64,000 bases of DNA from Dyadobacter sp. CY261 (lineage in GTDB: Bacteria; Bacteroidota; Bacteroidia; Cytophagales; Spirosomataceae): the NCBI RefSeq assembly GCF_021440085.1, contig NZ_JAKCPW010000023.1, forward strand, positions 1 to 64,000, read 5' to 3'. The notes beneath the pieces are model-generated. The model saw nothing but the letters and a program-made list of their open reading frames with translations, was not told where the DNA came from and did no database searches. Numbering within the stretch: the first letter of the stretch is position 1; each line of letters opens with the position of its first letter. Shown in pieces: positions 49,624 through 57,250 of the stretch. The position numbers were made by a program, and so were the translations under genes.

Positions 49624-51882
49624 TTGACCATGAACAATGATAAAAATGCCTTAGACCGGCGCTCGTTTCTAAAAGCTTCCTTGCTGTCGGGTGGCGGCAT
49701 GATGCTGACTGTAAGTTTCTTGTCCAGCTTCAAGTCGGCCGATAAAGCTGAGGCGCTTAATCTGCCGGACCAATGGGCGCAGCTTAACGGCTATATTCAG
49801 ATTACCGCGGATAACAAAATCAAACTCATTTGTCCCAATCCTGAATTTGGGCAGAATGTAATGACCTCGCTACCGATGATCGTAGCCGAGGAGCTTGACG
49901 TGGACTGGAAGAATGTCACCGTCGAAATGGGGCCGCATGACAATGCAAAGCTTGGAGCGCAGTTCACCGGCGGGAGTAATTCTGTAAGGTCCTATTGGAA
50001 GCCCCTGCGTGAAGCAGGTGCGGCGGCACGGCAAATGCTTCGTGAGGCAGCGGCGCAAACATGGAATGTGCCTGCAAGTGAGGTAGCAACCAAAGCGGGC
50101 GTCCTTTCACATTCAAGCGGAAAAACGGCAAAATATGGGGAGATGGCAGCGAAAGCAGCGACATTACCCGTGCCCAAGGATCTGATTCTGAAATCGCCAA
50201 AGGATTTTACCATCGTGAGAAAATCCAAAAAGAATGTCGAGGGACAAAAAGTGGTTACCGGTAAGCCGCTTTTTGGATTGGATTACAGGACCGAGGGCAT
50301 GCTGATCGCGATGATCCAGCACCCACCAGCCTTTGGGATGAAATTGAAATCCTTCGATGCGGCAGACGCATTAAAAATGCCGGGAATTAAAGATGTTTTC
50401 AACCTGAAAATGTACCCCGAAGGCTTTGAACAGGCAGGTTTCGATACGCGCACATTCAACGACCTGCTCGTGGTGGTGGGTAAGAGCACTTGGGAAGTCA
50501 TGAACGCGCGCAAAAAGCTGGTGGCCCAATGGGAACCGGCAGGTGATGTAAAAGATGTGGTCGGCGGAAGAGGTGGTAAAAGGGAAGTGGTCGTCCCTGG
50601 TGCATTGGAAAGCTCCCAATCTCAAATGGAGCAAATGGTTGAATATGCCAAAAAGCCAGCCCAGGAGCTGCGCAAAGATGGCGATCCCGAAACGGCTTTT
50701 AAAAATGCCGCACAGGTGATTGAGCGCACTTACACCGCACCGTTCCTGGCGCACAACTGCATGGAGCCGATGAACTTCTTCGCCCATGTTACCGATGAAA
50801 AAGCACTTTTAGTAGGGCCTTTACAGGCTCCGGGATGGGTAGAGCCCACGCTTAGCAAACTACTGAACCTGCCTCCTGAAAAAATCGAGATACAAATGAC
50901 CCGTATGGGTGGCGGCTTCGGTCGCAGGGCTTACAGCCATTATCTTTCCGAAGCAGCTTTAATCTCGCGAAAGGTTAAGGCGCCAGTAAAATTGATGTAT
51001 ACACGGGAGGACGATATGACTTACGGTATTTACCGACCCATGTATACAGCAACGTATCGTGCCGCGCTGGATGCTGATAAAAAGCTGATCGCATTTCATG
51101 TGAAAGGAGGAGGAGTCCCCGAACATCCGATACACCCAAACCGTTTTCCTGCGGGAGCCGTAGATAATTATCTGGCAGAAGGTTGGCAGATTCCATCCAA
51201 TGTCACTATCGGGGCTTTCCGTGCCCCGCGCTCGAATTTCAATGCGGCGGCCGAGCAATCTTTTCTGGATGAGGTCGCCGAAGCAATGGGCAAAGATCCG
51301 ATCGAATTCAGGCTAGATCTTTTGAAAAGGGCGAAGGAAAACCCGGTCGGCAAGAACAATGATTATGATCCCGACCGCTATGCAGGCGTGCTGGAACTGG
51401 TACGCGACAAATCGGGCTGGGGCAAGCCGGGCAGCGAAAAATACAGCCGTGGCGTAGCCGCCTATTTCTGTCACGCGTCGTATGCCGCGCACATTGTCGA
51501 TATGGTGACCCGAGATGGTCAGCCGTATGTGGAGCGTGTTTTCAGCGCGATGGACTGCGGGATCGTAATAAATCCCGATGCGGCTACAAACATGGTGCAG
51601 GGCGCTGTGGTCGACGGCATCGGAAATGCATTTTACGGAGCATTGACCCACAAAGACGGGGCCGCCCAGCAAACTAACTTTAACAATTATCGCATCATCC
51701 GTCACAACGAAGCTCCAAAGATAATCGAGGTGCATTTCGTGCAAAACGACAAAGATCCGACCGGGCTGGGAGAGCCGCCGTTCCCTCCAGTGTTTGGGGC
51801 AGTTGCAAATGCGTTGTATAAAAACAAAGGGCGGAGGTTCTATAACCAGCCATTCAAACCTGAACTGGACAAAGCGATATAA
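49624..51882 (+). CDS. Molybdenum hydroxylase large subunit (IorB-like)
   Basis: 752 aa. Tat signal L-D-R-R-S-F-L-K-A-S. Same motif set as the copy at 43409: G-G-G-F-G-R-R, A-F-R-A-P-R, and G-L-G-E-P with the catalytic Glu. Substrate is not predictable beyond aldehydes or N-heteroaromatics. With the preceding gene it makes the complete two-subunit enzyme, and the flavodoxin-like lipoprotein starts 2 nt after its stop. Confidence 0.92.
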   Translation: MTMNNDKNALDRRSFLKASLLSGGGMMLTVSFLSSFKSADKAEALNLPDQWAQLNGYIQITADNKIKLICPNPEFGQNVMTSLPMIVAEELDVDWKNVTVEMGPHDNAKLGAQFTGGSNSVRSYWKPLREAGAAARQMLREAAAQTWNVPASEVATKAGVLSHSSGKTAKYGEMAAKAATLPVPKDLILKSPKDFTIVRKSKKNVEGQKVVTGKPLFGLDYRTEGMLIAMIQHPPAFGMKLKSFDAADALKMPGIKDVFNLKMYPEGFEQAGFDTRTFNDLLVVVGKSTWEVMNARKKLVAQWEPAGDVKDVVGGRGGKREVVVPGALESSQSQMEQMVEYAKKPAQELRKDGDPETAFKNAAQVIERTYTAPFLAHNCMEPMNFFAHVTDEKALLVGPLQAPGWVEPTLSKLLNLPPEKIEIQMTRMGGGFGRRAYSHYLSEAALISRKVKAPVKLMYTREDDMTYGIYRPMYTATYRAALDADKKLIAFHVKGGGVPEHPIHPNRFPAGAVDNYLAEGWQIPSNVTIGAFRAPRSNFNAAAEQSFLDEVAEAMGKDPIEFRLDLLKRAKENPVGKNNDYDPDRYAGVLELVRDKSGWGKPGSEKYSRGVAAYFCHASYAAHIVDMVTRDGQPYVERVFSAMDCGIVINPDAATNMVQGAVVDGIGNAFYGALTHKDGAAQQTNFNNYRIIRHNEAPKIIEVHFVQNDKDPTGLGEPPFPPVFGAVANALYKNKGRRFYNQPFKPELDKAI

Positions 51883-51884
51883 GT

Positions 51885-52508
51885 ATGAAAAGCAGTGTTT
51901 TAATGTCGATCGTATTGCTGATAGCAGTGCTTTCGTGTTCAACCAGTGGCCAGCCGGAAGTTACGGAAACGCCGACACTAAACGCATCTGCGGATCGGAT
52001 CCTGATTGTCTATCTTTCCCGTACAAAAAATACAAAAGCAGTAGCTGAAATGATCCAGCAGCAGGTGGGCGGTAAACTTGTTGCATTAGAATTACAAAGC
52101 CCATATCCGGCCGATTACAGGACTACGGTCGATCAGGTTGCCCGTGAAAATGCGTCAGGCTTTTTGCCGCCACTAGCAACCAAAATTGATTCGATAGAGA
52201 AATATGATTTGATCTTTCTGGGATTTCCAACTTGGGGAATGCAGCTGCCGCCGCCAATTAAAAGCTTTCTGGCACAGTATAACCTTGAAGGAAAAACGAT
52301 TGCCCCATTCAACACCAACGCGGGTTATGGCATCGGGACCAGCTTCGACCAGGTTAGAAACCTTGCCTCACGCAGTAATGTAGTCGATGGTTTCTCGACC
52401 CAGGGCGGTATCGAGCGGGACGGTGTCTTGTTTGTGATGCAGGGAGACAAGCAGGTGCAAGTGAACAATGAAGTCGCAAGTTGGCTGCGGAACCTGAAAC
52501 TTCCCTGA
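51885..52508 (+). CDS. Flavodoxin-like lipoprotein
   Basis: 207 aa. Lipobox A-V-L-S-C18, then a flavodoxin domain: I-L-I-V-Y-L-S-R-T-K-N-T-K-A-V-A (FMN phosphate loop), Y-D-L-I-F-L-G-F-P-T-W-G-M, and P-F-N-T-N-A-G-Y-G-I-G. An exported, membrane-anchored flavodoxin is unusual, since most are cytoplasmic. Placement 2 nt after a periplasmic Mo-hydroxylase suggests it exchanges electrons with that enzyme. Confidence 0.85.
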   Translation: MKSSVLMSIVLLIAVLSCSTSGQPEVTETPTLNASADRILIVYLSRTKNTKAVAEMIQQQVGGKLVALELQSPYPADYRTTVDQVARENASGFLPPLATKIDSIEKYDLIFLGFPTWGMQLPPPIKSFLAQYNLEGKTIAPFNTNAGYGIGTSFDQVRNLASRSNVVDGFSTQGGIERDGVLFVMQGDKQVQVNNEVASWLRNLKLP

Positions 52509-52538
52509 TCTATTTAGAGAATAGTGTAGTAGTAATGC

Positions 52539-52572
52539 AAACAGCCCGTAAGATCTAGCTTCCGGGCTGTTT
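52539..52572. terminator. Terminator between flavodoxin and AKR operons
   Basis: AAACAGCCCG (52539-52548) pairs with CGGGCTGTTT (52563-52572); the 14-nt loop holds an extra AAG/CTT pair. It separates two convergent operons. Confidence 0.75.
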
Positions 52573-52595
52573 CGGTTTTCAGGGTAATACTTTAC

Positions 52596-53441
52596 TTACC
52601 TGATCATCGTCGAAAACCATTTGATGATCGAAGGATCACGGTGGCTGAAAAACAGACTTTGGTTCGTGTCCATTGCCTGTATCGCCTGCATATCTTCTGC
52701 GGTCAGCTCAAAGTCAAAAACTTCGAAATTTTCCCTCATTCTTTCTTTCCGAACCGATTTCGGGATCACGACGATGCCGCGTTGAATGAGCCAGCGCAAA
52801 ATTACCTGGGCAACGGACTTATTGAACTGTTTACCGATCGCAGAAAGCATTTCATTAGTGAACATGTCGTTCTTCCCTTCCGCAAACGAAGCCCATGATT
52901 CGAGCTGGACACCATTTTCCTTCGAAAATGAAAGATCCTCTTCGCGCTGGTAAAAGGGGTGAGTTTCAATCTGGTTGACTGCTGGAACTATCTTGTTGTT
53001 GACGATCAAATCCATGACACGGTCAGGAAAGAAATTGCTGACACCGATCGCCCGGATTTTGCCGGCCTCGTACAACTCTTCCATTGCCCGCCACGAGCCA
53101 TGGACATCGCCATAAGGCTGATGGATCAGGTACAGATCCAAATAGTTGAGTTGTAGCTTGTTTAATGAGGTTTCGATTGCGGCTTTGGTTCTTTCATAAC
53201 CATTATTGGAAATCCAAAGTTTTGTGGTCACAAAAATCTCATCCCTTTTGATGCCACTCTCCTTTATGGCCGCGCCTACCGCTTCTTCATTTTGATAACC
53301 CGCAGCCGTGTCGATCGAGCGGTAGCCAAGTTCCAGAGCATCGGTAACTACTTTTTGACACTCTGAATGGTCGGGAATTTGGTAAACGCCCAAACCTAAT
53401 ATAGGCATTTCGACGCCATTGTTTAATCTTACTGTTTTCAT
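52596..53441 (-). CDS. Aldo/keto reductase (AKR5-like)
   Basis: 281 aa. N-x-G-V-E-M-P-I-L-G-L-G-V-Y-Q, catalytic D-T-A-A-G-Y-Q-N-E (Asp and Tyr), L-I-H-Q-P (catalytic His), I-G-V-S-N-F and I-P-K-S-V-R-K-E-R-M (NADPH binding). 2,5-diketo-gluconate-reductase-like aldehyde reductase. Last of three AKR genes in a row; the 92-nt gap to the next could also hold its own promoter. Confidence 0.9.
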   Translation of the reverse strand: MKTVRLNNGVEMPILGLGVYQIPDHSECQKVVTDALELGYRSIDTAAGYQNEEAVGAAIKESGIKRDEIFVTTKLWISNNGYERTKAAIETSLNKLQLNYLDLYLIHQPYGDVHGSWRAMEELYEAGKIRAIGVSNFFPDRVMDLIVNNKIVPAVNQIETHPFYQREEDLSFSKENGVQLESWASFAEGKNDMFTNEMLSAIGKQFNKSVAQVILRWLIQRGIVVIPKSVRKERMRENFEVFDFELTAEDMQAIQAMDTNQSLFFSHRDPSIIKWFSTMIR

Positions 53442-53533
53442 ATCAATCTGCTTTAATTCTGTTGATTTTCAGCACTGTTTATTTTTGAGAACACATGCTG
53501 TTTTCAAAGGTTTTGTCTATTTGGATGTTTCTA

Positions 53534-54535
53534 TCACAGTCCGGTTGTTTTCTCAATGCTTTCGACATAACGACCGCCTACTACCTGTAAATTATCGGCA
53601 GCTTCGGTGATCGCTTTCACATCTTCTTGCGCAAGTTCTACACTGGCAGCGCCAATGTTTTCTTCTAACCGGTGCAACTTAGTAGTGCCTGGGATTGGGG
53701 AAATCCATGGCTTTTGGGCCAGCAACCAGGCCAGGGCAATTTGGGCTGGTGTTGCCGGAGCGCCGGACGCATTTTTTGTGGATGCAAAATCTTTTAGCAG
53801 GTCGACAAAGGCCAGGTTAGCTTTCCTCGCTTCCGGACTAAAACGAGGAGAATTTTGGCGAAAATCGTTTGCTGCAAGTTCTGTGTTTTCATCAAATGCA
53901 CCTGTCAGAAAGCCCTTGCCCAGCGGACTGTAAGGCACCAGGCCAATGCCCAATTCTTCCAGTAGCGGAATTATTTCGTCTTCCGGCCTACGGAACCACA
54001 GTGAGTATTCATTTTGCAGAGCGGAAACGGGTTGCACGGCATGTGCTTTCCGGATCGTGTCCGCCCCGGCCTCCGATAGTCCAAAGTATTTTACTTTGCC
54101 TTCGCTAATCAATTCTTTTACAGTTCCGGCGACATCTTCGATAGGAACATTAGGGTCGACCCGGTGCTGGTATAAGAGATCAATATATTCTGTGCCCAAT
54201 CGTTTCAGGCTACCCTCGACCGCTTTTCTAATCTGCTCCGGGCGGCTGTCAGTTCCTGCCATTTTTCCATCCTGAATATTGAAACCGAATTTTGTCGCGA
54301 TCACTACCTGCTCACGAATTGGTGCGAATGCCTCGCCCACAATTTCTTCATTGGTGTATGGGCCGTACACTTCCGCCGTATCGAAAAAAGTAATTCCCTT
54401 CTCTACGGCTACCCGTAATAGGGAGATGGAATCTTCTTTACTGATACTGTGACCATATGAGAAATTTAAGCCCATACAGCCAAAACCTATCTCTGATACC
54501 TTTAACCCGTGGCTTCCTAACTTTCGAGTTTTCAT
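53534..54535 (-). CDS. Aldo/keto reductase (AKR13-like), middle gene
   Basis: 333 aa. T-R-K-L-G-S-H-G-L-K-V-S-E-I-G-F-G-C-M-G, D-T-A-E-V-Y-G-P-Y, Y-Q-H-R-V-D-P-N-V-P, L-S-E-A-G and P-I-P-G-T-T-K give the NADPH-dependent reductase fold and catalytic Asp/Tyr/Lys/His set. Highly similar to the genes at 54576 and 41204, so they arose by duplication. It is 40 nt downstream of 54576 and shares its promoter. Confidence 0.9.
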   Translation of the reverse strand: MKTRKLGSHGLKVSEIGFGCMGLNFSYGHSISKEDSISLLRVAVEKGITFFDTAEVYGPYTNEEIVGEAFAPIREQVVIATKFGFNIQDGKMAGTDSRPEQIRKAVEGSLKRLGTEYIDLLYQHRVDPNVPIEDVAGTVKELISEGKVKYFGLSEAGADTIRKAHAVQPVSALQNEYSLWFRRPEDEIIPLLEELGIGLVPYSPLGKGFLTGAFDENTELAANDFRQNSPRFSPEARKANLAFVDLLKDFASTKNASGAPATPAQIALAWLLAQKPWISPIPGTTKLHRLEENIGAASVELAQEDVKAITEAADNLQVVGGRYVESIEKTTGL

Positions 54536-54575
54536 ATTGATTTCTTAGTTAAATGATAAAAATTGATGAAGCTTC

Positions 54576-55556
54576 TTACTGCTTTTCTGACAAGTCCAGC
54601 AAGTCCTTATGGAGTCTTTCACCCTGAATTTTGATTTGAGAAAGTCCGTTCTCGATTTCCTGTAGATCTTCCGTGGTAAGGGACACATCTGCGGATTTAA
54701 TGTTATCATCGATGTAGGGGATCTTATCCATTCCAGGTATTGGGACGACAAAGGGCTTTTGAGCGAGCAACCAGGCAAGTGCGATCTGAACGGTAGATGC
54801 GCCTTTTCGTGCGGCGATATCGCCCAGCATTGTTACAAGAGGCATATTTGCCTTCATGGCTTCTTTCGTAAATCTTGGGAATGACGCCCTCAAATCATTT
54901 GCGGCATCGAAAGTTGCGTCAGAGGAAATTGTGCCGGTTAAAAATCCCGTTCCCAACGGGCCCCATGGCACAAAACCGATGCCAAGTTCTTCGCAGAGAG
55001 GGATTACCGCTGCTTCCGGTTCTCTCGTCCAGACAGAATATTGATTTTGTACTGCGGTAACCGCTTGCACTGCGTGAGCCCTTCTGATTGTGTCGACACC
55101 AGCTTCGGAAAGCCCAAAGTATTTTACCTTGCCCTCCTGAATCAAGTCACGGACTGTGCCTGCCACATCTTCAATGGGCACGTTGGGGTCGACCCTGTGC
55201 TGGTAAAGCAAATCAATATAATCCGTTTGTAGCCTCTTTAATGAAGATTCAACCACCTTGCGGATGTGGGAGGGCTGGCTGTTAATTCCTGTGTCGGAAA
55301 TCATTCCGAATTTGGTGGCAATAATTACTTCTTTACGAAAAGGCTTTAATGCCTCGCCAACGAGTTCTTCATTTGTAAAAGGCCCATAAGCTTCGGCAGT
55401 ATCGAAGAAAGTAATGCCCTTTTCATACCCTGCCCGTATCACTTTAACGCCTTCGCTCACTTCGACTGCCATCCCTGTGCCGAAGCTCAGATTCATGCAT
55501 CCCATGCCGATCGCGGAAACTTCTAATCCGCTACTTCCTAATTTTCGAGTTTTCAT
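54576..55556 (-). CDS. Aldo/keto reductase (AKR13-like), first of three
   Basis: 326 aa. T-R-K-L-G-S-S-G-L-E-V-S-A-I-G-M-G-C-M, D-T-A-E-A-Y-G-P-F, Y-Q-H-R-V-D-P-N-V-P, P-I-P-G-M-D-K. Nearly the same layout as its downstream neighbour. First gene of the triple AKR operon, with operator site 3 and a GAAATTTG -7 box upstream (leader about 45 nt). Confidence 0.9.
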   Translation of the reverse strand: MKTRKLGSSGLEVSAIGMGCMNLSFGTGMAVEVSEGVKVIRAGYEKGITFFDTAEAYGPFTNEELVGEALKPFRKEVIIATKFGMISDTGINSQPSHIRKVVESSLKRLQTDYIDLLYQHRVDPNVPIEDVAGTVRDLIQEGKVKYFGLSEAGVDTIRRAHAVQAVTAVQNQYSVWTREPEAAVIPLCEELGIGFVPWGPLGTGFLTGTISSDATFDAANDLRASFPRFTKEAMKANMPLVTMLGDIAARKGASTVQIALAWLLAQKPFVVPIPGMDKIPYIDDNIKSADVSLTTEDLQEIENGLSQIKIQGERLHKDLLDLSEKQ

Positions 55557-55640
55557 ATTTGATAATGGCTTTTTGTTTGTGTTTCTGATCTTTCAAATTG
55601 ATGACACAAATTTCAGCCTTATCTGGGATACACCACTTAC

Positions 55641-55672
55641 ACAGATTACGGGTATGTCTACCAATATTACCG
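55641..55672 (-). promoter_or_regulatory. AraC-type operator site 3 (triple AKR operon)
   Basis: On the minus strand: CGGTAATATTGGTA, 7 nt, CCGTAATCTGT, identical to site 2 in all fixed positions. The -7 box GAAATTTG is at 55614-55607, 26 nt downstream. Confidence 0.8.
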
Positions 55673-55686
55673 TACACCAATGCCCT

Positions 55687-55727
55687 CAAAAAAACGGCGG
55701 GAACCGTCAGTTCCGACAGCCCCCGCC
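55687..55727 (-). terminator. Terminator of the PQQ-type dehydrogenase gene
   Basis: On the minus strand a GC-rich stem (GGCGGG, 55727-55722, with CCCGCC, 55701-55696, plus inner pairing) is followed by G and TTTTTTT (55694-55688). It lies 18-58 nt past the stop codon. Confidence 0.85.
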
Positions 55728-55744
55728 TTGTAATAGTCCGAAGT

Positions 55745-56992
55745 TTAGTTTAATCCAATTCTATAAAGGCGACCACCGTCGGTAATCGCGTATAATGCAC
55801 CGTCCGCACCCTGGGTAATATCCCGAAAGCGTTGATTCTGGTCAGCAAGCAATCTTTCTTCTCCTACAATTCGGTTATTTTCGATTACAAGCCGTGCGAT
55901 GTGCATCCCGCTTAATGAGCCAATAAATAGATTGTTCTGCCATTCAGGAATAGATGTTCCCGAAAAGAAGGCCATCCCGCTAGGCGATATCACCGGGTCC
56001 CAATAGTAGGCGGGTTGTTCAAGTCCGTTGCGCTGCTGGGCAGCTTCTCCCACAGGTTGTCCACTGTATTCGATCCCGTAGGTAATGGTGGGCCAGCCGT
56101 AGTTTCGGCCAGCTTGTACGCGGTTGATCTCGTCGCCCCCGCGTGGCCCATGCTCGCTCTGCCAGAGGTCGCCGGTTACCGGGTGAAGAGCTAAGCCCTG
56201 GGGATTGCGATGGCCGAGCGAAAAGATTTCAGGCCTTGCGCTGGATTGCCCTGCAAATGGATTATCAGTGGCTGGCGCACCATTTGTAGTGATTCTCACA
56301 ATCTTACCCAGCCCCGAACTCATTGATTGGGCCTGAGGTCTGGTAACAGTCGAGGATCTTTCACCGGTGCTGACCAGCAAGTGGCCTGTCTGGTCAAAGA
56401 GAATCCGGCCGCCGTAATGCGCACTACTATTGAATGCAGGAGTTGCTTGGTATATCACAGTGGGACTTTCCATTCTTGTCTCATCGCTGGATAATCTGCC
56501 CTTTGCCACTGCTGTGAGCGTTCCTCCCGACACCGATTGCGAAAACACCCAATAGACGAGTTTGTTGGATTCAAAATTCGGGTCAATGCACAATCCTAGC
56601 AAACCGCCCTGCCCCGATGCATTTACAGCGGGCAAACCGGAAATTGAAGCGACAATCACCCCACTGGCGTTCACAATCCGCATTTCCCCTGATTTCTGTG
56701 TTATCAAAAAGCGACCGTCGGGCAGGGATGTGATTCCCCAGGGACTGCTTAGTTGTTCGGTCAGGATCCTTGAAGCGTACTGCGCCTGCGTTTTTACCGC
56801 ACGTATGCGCGTCTGACCAGCGAATGCTGGCGAGTAAGTAGCATTTGGTGCGTTGGTTTCCACGCTCGTGGAGTCGCCTTCCTGCTCGGTGCCGCCCCCT
56901 GGCGATGGATCGGAAGAATTAGCCTCTTCCTGCTTGCAAGAGGCTAATAATAGTGACGAAATAAGTAGTGCTTTAAAAATGTAGTACTGCAT
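55745..56992 (-). CDS. PQQ-dependent sugar dehydrogenase-like lipoprotein
   Basis: 415 aa. Lipobox L-L-A-S-C19. A six-bladed beta-propeller of the soluble glucose dehydrogenase family: S-S-P-W-G-I-T-S-L-P-D-G-R, G-G-R-I-L-F-D-Q-T-G-H-L, H-R-N-P-Q-G-L-A, S-E-H-G-P-R-G-G-D-E-I-N, N-Y-G-W-P. These enzymes oxidise sugars or related polyols with PQQ in the periplasm. No PQQ-synthesis genes are seen. Single gene with its own terminator, between AKR and Mo-hydroxylase operons. Confidence 0.9.
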   Translation of the reverse strand: MQYYIFKALLISSLLLASCKQEEANSSDPSPGGGTEQEGDSTSVETNAPNATYSPAFAGQTRIRAVKTQAQYASRILTEQLSSPWGITSLPDGRFLITQKSGEMRIVNASGVIVASISGLPAVNASGQGGLLGLCIDPNFESNKLVYWVFSQSVSGGTLTAVAKGRLSSDETRMESPTVIYQATPAFNSSAHYGGRILFDQTGHLLVSTGERSSTVTRPQAQSMSSGLGKIVRITTNGAPATDNPFAGQSSARPEIFSLGHRNPQGLALHPVTGDLWQSEHGPRGGDEINRVQAGRNYGWPTITYGIEYSGQPVGEAAQQRNGLEQPAYYWDPVISPSGMAFFSGTSIPEWQNNLFIGSLSGMHIARLVIENNRIVGEERLLADQNQRFRDITQGADGALYAITDGGRLYRIGLN

Positions 56993-57189
56993 GTTGTTTT
57001 AAATTTGTGAGTTAGGTGATGTTATCGTTTCGCTTGCCGACAATTCGGGCATTAATTGTAAATAGTTACGCCTGATGTGAGGCTTTCGTTAGGAGAAAAT
57101 TACGCATTTAGCCAAACGGTAACATTTGCCCTCCGAAAAACAGCGTTGATTAGTCCAACGACAATCCTGTTTTAGGCATATCGGAAAAC

Positions 57190-57224
57190 AAAAGCGCGAT
57201 GATTGCCATGTTCATCGCGCTTTT
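57190..57224. terminator. Terminator of the second Mo-hydroxylase operon
   Basis: Perfect 13-bp stem AAAAGCGCGATGA (57190-57202) / TCATCGCGCTTTT (57212-57224), 9-nt loop; on the minus strand it is followed by GTTTT. It lies 27 nt past the stop at 57251. Confidence 0.9.
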
Positions 57225-57250
57225 GATGAGAAAATTTGAAACACTGCTGC

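Noticed and set aside
57119..57155. Possible sixth AraC operator (CGGTAACATTTGCC...)
   Set aside because: Only the first half resembles the motif, no second half-site 21 bp on, no GANNTTTG at 26 nt, and it points to no gene.
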